Source: Oscillospiraceae bacterium (GTDB lineage: Bacteria > Bacillota > Clostridia > UBA1381). From it: DNA of 59,486 nt. The stretch spans positions 1-59,486 of the forward strand of contig JAFLUB010000013.1 in assembly GCA_022509025.1 (NCBI GenBank), in the 5' to 3' direction. Position numbers and translations under genes: made by a program. The notes beneath the pieces were generated by a model. It made no database searches. It was not told the DNA's origin and saw only the letters and a program-made list of their open reading frames with translations. The number at the start of each line of letters is the position of its first letter. Position 1 is the first letter of the stretch. Positions 26,920 through 35,218 of this stretch are shown piece after piece.

Positions 26920-29162
26920 ATCGTAACACTCCCCTTTTCATAAAGTTCAATCGCATATTTACCGTTAAGACGCGCCTGTTCTTTAAGAGCGGCATAATTT
27001 TCGCCCAGATCACGCTTGATTTCGTCGTAATTATCAACACATTCCTCAAACAAAGTTCTGAGATTATCAAAGGTAATGTTTTCAACGTCAATATAATGCG
27101 TCTGATGTGTATATTCCATGAAACTGCTGATTTTCGGGTCATATGCGATACCAATGAGCGGCACAGAGTTTATAACGGCATATATAAGCGTGTGCAATCT
27201 CATACCAAGGCACAAGTCAAAGCACTTCATGACAGACATCATATCCTCAACGCTGTAGCGTTTTTCAATTATAGCAGAGCCGTTTTTCATTTTGCGCCTT
27301 ATACTTTGCAGAATTGCCATATCACGGCTCGACTGCATCGGCATAAACACGGTGTAATATCCGTATTTTTCATATGCGTAATCGCAAAAATCAGCAATTA
27401 TATTTTCAAAATCATTCCCTAATGTCTGCCAGCGCCTTATTGACACTCCAAGAATCTTTTCATCTGTATGAACGCCCTCTGCTTTCAGAATATCGCGTCC
27501 GCGGTTTTCATCTGCTATATCAAGTTCAAGCGCGGGGTCTGCGGTTACTATAACATTTTCATTCTCGACCCCTGTCTCTCTGAGTGTTTCATATGAACGC
27601 TCATCTCTGAGTGTTATAAGCTGAACCTTATCAAGTATTTTCTTGGTTTTTGCTATATTCCTTTTCTTTTCCAAAGGACCTATTCCGTTTGAATACAGCA
27701 TTACCTTAACCTTATTCCTTAACGCGAGCGAAATTATCATCAGATAATACCACAAAGATTTTGTGCTTGTCCTATCCTGAATCAAAGTACCTCCGCCCGA
27801 AATGAGCATCTCGGAATTCTTCATATGCTTTATTATATTTGGTATATTAAGCCTGTTGATGGATTTTACCCTGTAAGTCTCCATGGTTTCTTTAGGATTG
27901 GCGCTGAGAACTACAATGTTCGGGCTTTCCTTATACATTTTTAAATCCTGTATTATAGCTTTTAACAGCGCGTCATCACCGCTGTTTCTGAAACCATAAT
28001 ATCCGGAAATCAGTATTTCCTTATTTTTCTCCATCGCCCAATCGTATATTTTTATGCTGTCGTCAGCCATACGGCTTACCGAATACTCCTTCTTTATCAG
28101 CTCCCGTCCATAATCGCCAAGTTCCCGCTGTTCTTCAGATTTCAGATTAAAATATTTCAATATATCATTTTTCAGTAATTCCTCTGAAGACATCACACAG
28201 CCGCGGCAGCAAAAATTAGTGTCAATACCGACTTTCAGTTTGCTTTCGTCAAACAAACCTATATATCCTTCGTTACCTGCTATAACCACGCTTTTACCTG
28301 CCGACATAGCTTCAAGAGCCGCACGGCTTACGCCTACAAATAATTCACACGGAGCTATAAGTTTATTTATATCTGTTCTTGCTCCGGTGATTATAACGAC
28401 CTCTCTTTGAAGCTCAGAATTTACCTTCTGTGCCATTGATTTAACATTATTAAAGTCGTCGCCTGAGCCTACAAGTATTATTTTTAGATTATCTATTTTT
28501 TCACAAAGCTCAGGAACAATATTAATCAGCTGTTTTGCAACAAGGCTTCTTGACTCGTCAAGACGGCTGACGTAAGTTATAACCGTGTCTCTTCTCTCTA
28601 TTTTAAGCTCTTGTTTTATATCTGTACAGTCTGTAAATGGAGAAAATTTATCAGTGTCAATTCCATTTATGGTTACGTTTATGTCTCCTTCCGGAATATG
28701 ATAATTATCCATAAGATATTCCTTGATATCCTCGGAGACAGCAACGGTCTTCTCACCCCAGTCCGTTATATATTTCAGACCGTAACTTGTGTTAAACACC
28801 CAATGCGCTGTTGTTACAAACGGAAATTTCATTCGTTTATGAAGCTTTCCAAGTATAAAAGATGGTATCCTCGCATGAGAATGCACTATATCTATTTTTT
28901 CATCTTCAATTATTTTTTTCAGAAGTCTCGTCGCTTTTATCATATTCAGGGGATTTTTATTTTGAAGCGGAACCCTGTAATGCTTTATTCCATAATCCTC
29001 GAGTTCTTTCACGTAAACACCGCCATTTGATGTTACAACGATATTTAATCCTTTGCGCTTGAGTTCTTTGGCAAGCTCAACCACATGAGTTTCAGCTCCG
29101 CCTATATTCAGCTGCATAAGTGATAAAAGGATATTACTTCCTTTTTTCAAAGCAATCACCAT
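26916..29162 (-). CDS. csaB: Fusion of GT4 glycosyltransferase and CsaB-type polysaccharide pyruvyl transferase
   Basis: 748 residues, two enzymes in one chain. Residues about 1-370 are GT4: LMQLNIGGAETHVVELAKEL, HSHARIPSF, TYVSRLDESRSLVAKQL and the VSRAALEAMSAGKSVVIAG donor motif. Residues about 375-748 are CsaB: ILISGYYGFRNSGDDALLKAIIQDL, ISGGGTLIQDRTSTKSLWYYL, ISIRRW-like VSIRRWQTL, and GMRLHTLIYAVINSVPLIGIAYDPKISSFM. CsaB adds pyruvate ketals to secondary wall polysaccharide, the ligand of SLH domains. The ATG at 29162 is uncertain (AGAAAGG only two bases away; GTG 29159 is possible). First gene of the operon. Confidence 0.88.
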   Translation of the reverse strand: MVIALKKGSNILLSLMQLNIGGAETHVVELAKELKRKGLNIVVTSNGGVYVKELEDYGIKHYRVPLQNKNPLNMIKATRLLKKIIEDEKIDIVHSHARIPSFILGKLHKRMKFPFVTTAHWVFNTSYGLKYITDWGEKTVAVSEDIKEYLMDNYHIPEGDINVTINGIDTDKFSPFTDCTDIKQELKIERRDTVITYVSRLDESRSLVAKQLINIVPELCEKIDNLKIILVGSGDDFNNVKSMAQKVNSELQREVVIITGARTDINKLIAPCELFVGVSRAALEAMSAGKSVVIAGNEGYIGLFDESKLKVGIDTNFCCRGCVMSSEELLKNDILKYFNLKSEEQRELGDYGRELIKKEYSVSRMADDSIKIYDWAMEKNKEILISGYYGFRNSGDDALLKAIIQDLKMYKESPNIVVLSANPKETMETYRVKSINRLNIPNIIKHMKNSEMLISGGGTLIQDRTSTKSLWYYLMIISLALRNKVKVMLYSNGIGPLEKKRNIAKTKKILDKVQLITLRDERSYETLRETGVENENVIVTADPALELDIADENRGRDILKAEGVHTDEKILGVSIRRWQTLGNDFENIIADFCDYAYEKYGYYTVFMPMQSSRDMAILQSIRRKMKNGSAIIEKRYSVEDMMSVMKCFDLCLGMRLHTLIYAVINSVPLIGIAYDPKISSFMEYTHQTHYIDVENITFDNLRTLFEECVDNYDEIKRDLGENYAALKEQARLNGKYAIELYEKGSVTI

Positions 29163-29245
29163 AGCCTTTCTGCCCACAACAGGCAATTAAATCCGATTAA
29201 TGTGATTTATCACGTTAATAACCTGCTTTTAATTATATTACTCCT

Positions 29246-29274
29246 ATTTTACCATATAATTTAAAAAATGTAAA
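29246..29274 (-). promoter_or_regulatory. Promoter of the envelope-polysaccharide operon
   Basis: On the minus strand TTTACA, 17 bases, TAAAAT with extended -10 TGG, leaving a leader of about 75 nt. Confidence 0.6.
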
Positions 29275-29320
29275 TATTGCAGGCTAATATTGTTAAAAGT
29301 AATTAATTATTACGTAGAAA

Positions 29321-29354
29321 ATCGGCAGTCTGCCCTTCAGGTAAAACTGCCGAT
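29321..29354 (-). terminator. Terminator of the zinc-ribbon/YARHG gene
   Basis: ATCGGCAGT and ACTGCCGAT arms around a 16-base loop, followed on the minus strand by TTTTC. Confidence 0.7.
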
Positions 29355-29362
29355 ATAAAATT

Positions 29363-30634
29363 TTATCTTCTCTCTGCCGCTAAAATAAAATCAACATTCT
29401 TTATTTCTGTTTCGTTCAGATTGCTGTTATCATCGCTATAATTATAATTCGGGTTAATCTTATACCACGATTTAGAACTGAAGTATGCGCTATACTCAGC
29501 TGTCTGGAATTTACGTCCATGACGAGCATATATTTCATTACGCGCAAGCGCAAGGTCATATTTGGATAATCCATTTATGTCACTGTTAGTAAGAAGCCTT
29601 GTTCCTGAATCCGCAATAATATAGTCCCCTTCATAATTTGTGAGAGATGATATCTCATAAATCGTATTTCCGCCGTAACTTTCACCGGTAGGCTTAGCTG
29701 TTATTGTGTACGGCTTGTTTTTAATCTGATCTGTAGTACTGCCTTCTGATACATTAGCATAATATCTTGTGTTACCCACAGTAAATGTCATAAGATGTTT
29801 ACCGGTTGACTGATTATATATAACCTCTCCACCCGTAGCAAGCTGAGATGATATATTATTTGATGAATATCCGCTGTCGCTAACTGAAGCCTGAGAAGCT
29901 TGTCCTGTACTTCCTCCTCCTGATGATGAGCTTTGAGAAGATGAACCTGATTTAGAAGAAGTTCCTGACGATGAGGTTCCTGATGATTTATTAGACGACG
30001 ATGTACCCGATGACGAAGAACTGCCGGATGATGAACTGCTGCTTCCCGATGATGAAGAACTGCCGGATGATGAACCACCGCTTCCCGATGATGAAGAACT
30101 GCCGGATGATGTACTATTAGCTGAGGCTGTATTTGGAGCCGGTGACATATATATTGCCGGAGTCGGTCCGACTGTAGGCTGCGTGACGGGTGCCGCAGTA
30201 GGAATTATTGCTGCAATTGTCGGAACTGGCGTTACATCTATCGTATCACCGTTTCCTATATTCTGAGCGACATGGTATGCTCCCACCCCCGCGCCTGCAA
30301 CAACAAGCGCGCATATAGCTCCAACAAGCAAGACACGGTTACGTCTCTGCTTCTGTCTTTTTTCAATACGGCGTTGTTCAATTTCAGAAAGCTGCTGTTT
30401 TCTGTCTTCGAGCATTCTCTGCATTTGTTTACGACGTCTTCTTTCGTTATCGTCAAATATTTCCTCGTTGACTTCCTTCTGCTTTTCTTCCGCTCCGTCA
30501 TCAAAAAAACCATTTTCATCAGTATTTTGCGCGGAGATATTCTCATCATTCAAATCATCATTTGTCTTAGCGCCGCAAAATTCACATGCCTCCGAATTGT
30601 CCGGAATTTGCGCGCCGCACACTTTACATATCAT
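29363..30634 (-). CDS. Zinc-ribbon membrane protein with Ser-rich linker and YARHG domain
   Basis: 423 residues. A zinc ribbon at the N-terminus (Cys3, Cys6, Cys18, Cys21 in CKVCGAQIPDNSEACEFCG) is followed by an acidic region, a Glu/Arg/Gln coiled coil (about 55-98), one membrane helix (about 102-125), a Ser/Gly linker (about 165-250) and an outer domain ending in YARHG (LALARNEIYARHGRKFQTAEYSAYFSSKSWYK). The ribbon is cytoplasmic and YARHG external if the helix is inserted in the usual way. YARHG is an extracellular module of unknown ligand. GGAGGG precedes MICKVCG. Monocistronic. Confidence 0.85.
   Translation of the reverse strand: MICKVCGAQIPDNSEACEFCGAKTNDDLNDENISAQNTDENGFFDDGAEEKQKEVNEEIFDDNERRRRKQMQRMLEDRKQQLSEIEQRRIEKRQKQRRNRVLLVGAICALVVAGAGVGAYHVAQNIGNGDTIDVTPVPTIAAIIPTAAPVTQPTVGPTPAIYMSPAPNTASANSTSSGSSSSSGSGGSSSGSSSSSGSSSSSSGSSSSSGTSSSNKSSGTSSSGTSSKSGSSSQSSSSGGGSTGQASQASVSDSGYSSNNISSQLATGGEVIYNQSTGKHLMTFTVGNTRYYANVSEGSTTDQIKNKPYTITAKPTGESYGGNTIYEISSLTNYEGDYIIADSGTRLLTNSDINGLSKYDLALARNEIYARHGRKFQTAEYSAYFSSKSWYKINPNYNYSDDNSNLNETEIKNVDFILAAERR
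30007..30111 (-). repeat. 39-bp tandem repeats coding the Ser/Gly linker
   Basis: A 39-bp unit (13 residues, GSSSSSGS type) is present nearly three times; a 31-base stretch is identical at 30042-30072 and 30081-30111, and a diverged copy starts near 30007. Such units expand by slippage and make linker length variable. Confidence 0.75.
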
Positions 30635-30675
30635 ATATTCTACCCTCCGTTTATTTTTGTTCCTACACATTTTAT

Positions 30676-30704
30676 ATTATATATTGTTCTGCATTTCAAA
30701 TCAA
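30676..30704 (-). promoter_or_regulatory. Sigma-A promoter of the zinc-ribbon/YARHG gene
   Basis: On the minus strand TTGATT, 17 bases, TATAAT. Confidence 0.65.
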
Positions 30705-30866
30705 TATCAAGCGCATTATATATCTGTTACAATAAAAAGACAAATTACACCAACATAATTTTATCTTACCCATTTATTCCCTTTTGTATAACAAAAATAA
30801 GGACAGCGGGATATGCAAAGTGTATCTTGTACCCGGCATATTATATTAATGGGAGGATGATGTGGT

Positions 30867-31550
30867 ATGTTCGGCATATTATTTGAATGGATACAAACAG
30901 TGCTTATTCTGGCGGGATATGTGAGCGGCAGCGCTACGTTTCCTAAACCTTTAAGCGCCGCAGAAGAGCAGAAATATATCGATGAGTATGCTGAGGGAAA
31001 TGAGGACGCAAAGAATATACTGATTGAGCATAATCTTCGTCTGGTTGCTCATATAGCAAAAAAATACACTGACGAAAAAAATCTTGAGGATTTGATTTCT
31101 ATAGGTACAATCGGGCTTATAAAAGGCATAAACACGTTTAACCCGAAAAAAAACAATAAACTCTCCACATACATATCCCGCTGTATCGAAAACGAGGTAC
31201 TCATGTTTATGCGGAGTTCAAAAAAACTTCAGAATGAGATATCAATAGACGAAAGTATAGGCACAGACCGCGAGGGAAACAACATGACCTTTTCCGATGT
31301 GCTTACCACCGACAGCGCGGATATATCCGATATTATCTCAGGAAAACTTGAAGCGCAAAAACTCTATAAAGCTATGAAAAAGACGCTCAACACTAATGAA
31401 ATAAACATTATATGCTGGAGATACGGACTTGGAAATCAGAAAAAGAAAACCCAAAAAGAAATTGCGGATATTCTCGGCATAAGCCGAAGCTATGTCAGCA
31501 GAATTGAGAAAAAATGCCTTGAACGTCTCGCGCAGGAGCTTAAACAATGA
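30867..31550 (+). CDS. sigK: RNA polymerase sporulation sigma factor SigK (uninterrupted)
   Basis: 227 residues. SigK directs late mother-cell transcription during sporulation. A hydrophobic pro-sequence (FEWIQTVLILAGYVSGSA, residues 6-23) precedes FPKPLSAAEEQKY, as in pro-SigK, so activation by SpoIVFB-type cleavage is expected. Region 2 is NILIEHNLRLVAHIAKKY, DLISIGTIGLIKGI and YISRCIENEVLMFMR; region 4 ends KTQKEIADILGISRSYVSRIEKKCLERL. The gene is continuous, with no skin element splitting it, unlike in Bacillus subtilis and some Clostridioides difficile strains. GGGAGG lies 10 bases upstream. It converges on trmD. Confidence 0.93.
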   Translation: MFGILFEWIQTVLILAGYVSGSATFPKPLSAAEEQKYIDEYAEGNEDAKNILIEHNLRLVAHIAKKYTDEKNLEDLISIGTIGLIKGINTFNPKKNNKLSTYISRCIENEVLMFMRSSKKLQNEISIDESIGTDREGNNMTFSDVLTTDSADISDIISGKLEAQKLYKAMKKTLNTNEINIICWRYGLGNQKKKTQKEIADILGISRSYVSRIEKKCLERLAQELKQ

Positions 31551-31578
31551 AATCCCCGCTTCATGAGCAGGGATTTTT
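31550..31578 (+). terminator. Shared terminator between sigK and trmD
   Basis: AAATCCC and GGGATTT arms with an inner GCT/AGC pairing. It overlaps the last base of the sigK stop and the trmD stop codon, ending both converging genes in very little space. Confidence 0.7.
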
Positions 31579-32304
31579 CTTATATTCCTCTAAAAACTTT
31601 ATATCCTCTTTTGTAAGCTCTGCTTTTTCGAGCATATCGGGACGTTTTTTTAGCGTGTTAATAAGAGACTGTTCACGCTTCCATTTTTCCACGTTAGCGT
31701 GATGTCCCGATATAAGCACATCAGGAATTGAAACGCCGTGCCACTCGGCAGGGCGCGTATACTGCGGATACTCCAGAAGTCCGTTAAAATGCGACTCATT
31801 TTCATACGACTGCTCCGAAGCAAGAACTCCGGGAAGAAGCCTTGAAACAGTGTCGATAACAGCCATTGCCGGAATTTCGCCGCCTGTCAGAACAAAGTCG
31901 CCTATAGACAGTTCCATGTCCACAATCTCGTCAATAACTCTCTGGTCAATGCCCTCATAATGCCCGCAAAGAAGTACTATATGCTCCTTTTCTGACAAAT
32001 CAACCGCAACAGACTGACTAAAAATCTTACCCTGCGGCGACATATATACAGTGAACGGCTTATATGAAAGTCCCTCCGCAACAGACATATACGCGTCATA
32101 TACCGGCTGCGCTGTCATAAGCATTCCACCGCCGCCGCTATAAGGATAATCATCGGTCTTTCGGTGCTTATTAGCAGAAAAATCACGTATATCTATAAAA
32201 TTCATTTCTACAAGACCGTTTTCGCGCGCGCGTCCGATTATGCTGTCGCCTAAAACAGCATCAAACATATGAGGGAACAGTGTCAGCACATCAAATCTAA
32301 TCAT
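31561..32304 (-). CDS. trmD: tRNA (guanine-N1)-methyltransferase TrmD
   Basis: 247 residues. TrmD makes m1G37 in tRNAs reading CNN codons and prevents +1 frameshifting. The SPOUT trefoil-knot segment [38 protein letters not shown] is intact, as are [26 protein letters not shown]-like residues (here [10 protein letters not shown]) and the catalytic Asp region ([14 protein letters not shown]). The start overlaps the rimM stop (ATGA). Last gene of the ylxM operon; the usual next gene, rplS, is elsewhere in the window. Confidence 0.97.
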   Translation of the reverse strand: [247 protein letters not shown]

Positions 32305-32810
32305 AATTCGTCAAGCCCTTCCATCATGTGTACAGTAACTTTCTTAGAATCTATATCTATGCTAAGCACTACCTCGTCTATAACCGGTAATAACAGATTC
32401 TTCTTGCCCTCGCGCTTCACATCATATATATCATTGCTGCCGGTGTTAAAAACATCAGCTATCACACCGATTTTTTCACCTTCGTCGGTTACAACCTCAA
32501 GACCGATAAGGTCGGCAATATAATACACACCCTCAGGAAGCTCACCGAGCATTTCGCGCTCAGCATAAATAACCTGATTTTTATACTTCTGCGCTTCATC
32601 GATATCCTTTATCTCTTCAAACTTTATTATGAGATTGTTCTTCTGGTATTTTATTCCCTTTATGTTAAGGCGTTCACTCTCATTTCTGCGCTTAATATAC
32701 ACATATTCTATATCTTCAAAAACCTCGGGATAGTCTGTCCATGGTACGACCTTAACCTCTCCGCGAAGTCCGTGCGTATTCACAATTTTACCTACTTCAA
32801 GTAATTCCAT
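32301..32810 (-). CDS. rimM: 16S rRNA processing/30S maturation factor RimM
   Basis: 169 residues. RimM binds S19 and assists maturation of the 30S head. The N-terminal domain begins LLEVGKIVNTHGLRGEVKVVPWTDYPEVF; the C-terminal PRC-barrel contains YYIADLIGLEVVTDEGEKIGVIADVFNTGSNDIYDVKREGKKNLLLPVIDEVV. The start MELLEV follows GAAAGGA; a longer in-frame reading would overlap khpA and is rejected. Its stop overlaps the trmD start by four bases. Confidence 0.96.
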   Translation of the reverse strand: MELLEVGKIVNTHGLRGEVKVVPWTDYPEVFEDIEYVYIKRRNESERLNIKGIKYQKNNLIIKFEEIKDIDEAQKYKNQVIYAEREMLGELPEGVYYIADLIGLEVVTDEGEKIGVIADVFNTGSNDIYDVKREGKKNLLLPVIDEVVLSIDIDSKKVTVHMMEGLDEL

Positions 32811-32874
32811 ATCTTTTCCTTTCATTTTACGGGATATATGCAAAAAGGGCTTACAGATGCAAGCCCCTTCTATC

Positions 32875-33108
32875 CTATTGTAAGATTTCAACCGCGGCCT
32901 TTTTATTTTCACGGCTTGCGGCAGCTTTAACAACAGTTCTTATTGCTTTCGCAATTCTGCCCTGTTTACCAATCACCTTACCCATATCACTGTCGGCAAC
33001 TCTGAGTTCAAGAGTAACCGTCTGGTCATCGTTAAGAACCTCTTTAACGTCAACCTCATCAGGATAGTCAACAAGTGATCTGGCGATTATCTCCAATACT
33101 TCTTTCAT
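32875..33108 (-). CDS. khpA: KH-domain RNA-binding protein KhpA (YlqC)
   Basis: 77 residues with a single type-II KH domain; the RNA-binding GXXG loop is GKQGR in DMGKVIGKQGRIAKAIRTVVKAA. KhpA pairs with KhpB and influences sRNA use, cell elongation and division in Firmicutes. It sits 16 bases after rpsP, its canonical place. AGGAGGGTAGG-type site upstream. Confidence 0.95.
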   Translation of the reverse strand: MKEVLEIIARSLVDYPDEVDVKEVLNDDQTVTLELRVADSDMGKVIGKQGRIAKAIRTVVKAAASRENKKAAVEILQ

Positions 33109-33124
33109 TAGCCTACCCTCCTAA

Positions 33125-33367
33125 TTAGATAATGTTAGACTTCTTCAAAAGAGCCTTAACAGTATCTGTCGGCTGTGCACCATTAGAAATCCACTTCTTT
33201 ACAGCGTCTGCATCAATATTAACAGTAGCCGGATCGGTCAGCGGGTTATATGTGCCTACTTCCTCGATAAATCTTCCGTTTCTTGGGTATCTTGAATCTG
33301 CAACTACTACTCTATAAAAAGGAGCCTTCTTTGCACCCATTCTTCTGAGTCTGATTTTTACTGCCAT
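33125..33367 (-). CDS. rpsP: 30S ribosomal protein S16
   Basis: 80 residues, standard S16. Recognised by [46 protein letters not shown] and the C-terminal [32 protein letters not shown] precedes the ATG. Follows ffh after 61 bases in which I see no further signal. Confidence 0.98.
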   Translation of the reverse strand: MAVKIRLRRMGAKKAPFYRVVVADSRYPRNGRFIEEVGTYNPLTDPATVNIDADAVKKWISNGAQPTDTVKALLKKSNII

Positions 33368-33428
33368 TGTTTTTCACCTCCCGTAAATTTCAATAATATA
33401 TCATAAAGTATAAAATACCTTATTAGCT

Positions 33429-34772
33429 TTATCTGTGTTTCCTCAGGCGTTTGAGCATTCTTGACTGCTTTCCGCCGGTAAATTGCTTCATCATCTTCTG
33501 CATATCGGCAAACTGCTTTAAAAGCTGATTTACGTCCTGAACCCGCGTGCCGCTTCCCTTGGCAATACGCACCTTACGGCTTGCGCCGATAATATTCGGC
33601 TTTCTGCGTTCTTCTTCCGTCATGGACTGTATTATAGCTTCTATGTGAAGCAGTCTCTTAGCGTTTTCCTCAGTATCAACCGATTCAAGCATTTTCTTAT
33701 CAATACCGGGCAGCATACCAAGTATCTGTGAAAATGAACCCATTTTCTTTATCTGCCTGAACTGTTCAAGAAAATCGTTCAAATCAAACTGCTGTTTGCG
33801 TATCTTTTCCTCTAATTCCTGAGCTTTTTTCTCGTCAATAGCTTCCTGCGCCTTATCTATAAGTGTCAGCACGTCACCCATTCCGAGAATTCTTGACGCC
33901 ATTCTGTCCGGATGGAACTGTTCAAGGTCGCTCAGTTTTTCACCGACAGACGCGTACTTTATCGGCTTTCCTGTCACCTGCTTTACCGAGAGTGCCGCGC
34001 CGCCGCGTGTGTCACCGTCAAGCTTTGAAAGGATAACACCTGTTACGTCAAGCTCTTCGTTAAACGACTTTGCGACGTTTACCGCGTCCTGACCTGTCAT
34101 TGCGTCAACAACGAGAAGTATCTCGGTCGGATTCACCTCCGCTTTGATATTCTTAAGCTCGTCCATAAGCTCAGTATCTATATGAAGACGTCCCGCCGTA
34201 TCAAGAATAACCGGGTCGTTTCCATGCTTTATTGCATGCGCTATCGCTTCCTTAGCGATTGTCACAGGACTTACATTATCACCCATAGAGAACACAGGAA
34301 TCTGCACCTGTTTTCCCAGAACCTCCAACTGCTTTATAGCCGCCGGACGATACACGTCGCAGGCTACCATAAGCGGTCGTTTGTTCATTTGCTTCATCAG
34401 ATTAAGCGATAATTTTCCAGTCGCGGTTGTTTTACCCGCGCCCTGCAAGCCGCACATCATGATAACTGTAGGCGGCTTTGCCGAAAACTCAAGGCGGGCA
34501 GTATCACCGCCTATCATCTGAGTAAGTTCATCATTTACTATCTTTACAAGCTGCTGAGCGGGAGTTAATGATTCCATTATTTCCTGTCCCAGCGCTTTTT
34601 CAGATACTACATTTACAAATTCCTTAACAACCTTAAAGTTAACGTCAGCTTCCAATAGAGCCAGTTTTATTTCGCGCATGGCATCTTTAATATCTTTTTC
34701 GTTAAGCTTGCCTTTGCCGCGAAGCTTTTTAAAAACGCCCTGCAGCTTGTCGCCTAAACTTTCAAATGCCAT
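33429..34772 (-). CDS. ffh: Signal recognition particle protein Ffh
   Basis: 447 residues. Ffh binds signal sequences and SRP RNA and, with FtsY, delivers ribosomes to the Sec translocon. The NG domain shows MMCGLQGAGKTTATGKLS (G1), DTAGRLHID (G3) and SKLDGDTRGGAALS (G4). The Met-rich M domain (about 325-447) contains GSFSQILGMLPGI and RIAKGSGTRVQDVNQLLKQFADMQKMMKQF. The SRP RNA partner is encoded in the same window at about 42.7 kb. Confidence 0.98.
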   Translation of the reverse strand: MAFESLGDKLQGVFKKLRGKGKLNEKDIKDAMREIKLALLEADVNFKVVKEFVNVVSEKALGQEIMESLTPAQQLVKIVNDELTQMIGGDTARLEFSAKPPTVIMMCGLQGAGKTTATGKLSLNLMKQMNKRPLMVACDVYRPAAIKQLEVLGKQVQIPVFSMGDNVSPVTIAKEAIAHAIKHGNDPVILDTAGRLHIDTELMDELKNIKAEVNPTEILLVVDAMTGQDAVNVAKSFNEELDVTGVILSKLDGDTRGGAALSVKQVTGKPIKYASVGEKLSDLEQFHPDRMASRILGMGDVLTLIDKAQEAIDEKKAQELEEKIRKQQFDLNDFLEQFRQIKKMGSFSQILGMLPGIDKKMLESVDTEENAKRLLHIEAIIQSMTEEERRKPNIIGASRKVRIAKGSGTRVQDVNQLLKQFADMQKMMKQFTGGKQSRMLKRLRKHR

Positions 34773-34801
34773 AAACCCTGACTCCTTTCTATAAATTCAA
34801 T

Positions 34802-35134
34802 CTATATTTCTTCGGATATTCTTTTAAGAATTTCCTCTGCCTCTTCTATTTCTTTAAATCCACACTTATTAAGCAGTTCCCGAAGTTTTCCGATATGTGA
34901 GTTTATATTATGAAAACGCTTCACAATCCCAAGCTGTTCCTCGTATTCCACAAGATGCTTTTCACCCTGCTTTATCGAGTCTCTCACACCCTGACGGCTT
35001 ATATCTATTTCTTCCGCAATTTCAGCCAGAGACAAATCCTCGTTATAATACATATCAATCGCAAAACGCTGCTTTTCTGTAAGAAGTTGTCCGTAGACGT
35101 CAAGTAAAATAGTTATATTCAAATCTTTCGGCAT
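34802..35134 (-). CDS. ylxM: YlxM-family helix-turn-helix protein
   Basis: 110 residues. The sigma-70-region-4-like HTH is LLTEKQRFAIDMYYNEDLSLAEIAEEIDISRQGVRDSIKQGEKHLVEYEEQLG. YlxM is always next to ffh in Firmicutes and affects SRP function by an unclear route. First gene of the ylxM-ffh-rpsP-khpA-rimM-trmD operon, with a consensus promoter just upstream. Confidence 0.95.
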   Translation of the reverse strand: MPKDLNITILLDVYGQLLTEKQRFAIDMYYNEDLSLAEIAEEIDISRQGVRDSIKQGEKHLVEYEEQLGIVKRFHNINSHIGKLRELLNKCGFKEIEEAEEILKRISEEI

Positions 35135-35172
35135 TTACATCACCTGTAAAGCATTTTTATTTTACACCCAAT

Positions 35173-35201
35173 AGTTTACACGATATATCATGCTTTGTCA
35201 A
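35173..35201 (-). promoter_or_regulatory. Promoter of the ylxM-ffh-rpsP-khpA-rimM-trmD operon
   Basis: On the minus strand TTGACA, 17 bases, TAAACT, about 38 bases before the ylxM start codon. Confidence 0.75.
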
Positions 35202-35218
35202 TATATTTTTTATCAAAT

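Noticed and set aside
30007-30111. Possible CRISPR-like regularly spaced repeats
   Set aside because: They are in-frame coding repeats of a Ser/Gly linker, contiguous without unique spacers, and no cas genes occur.
30811-30845. CATATTATA upstream of sigK as a sigma-K-type -10 element
   Set aside because: It would place the transcription start inside the ribosome-binding site and has no matching -35.
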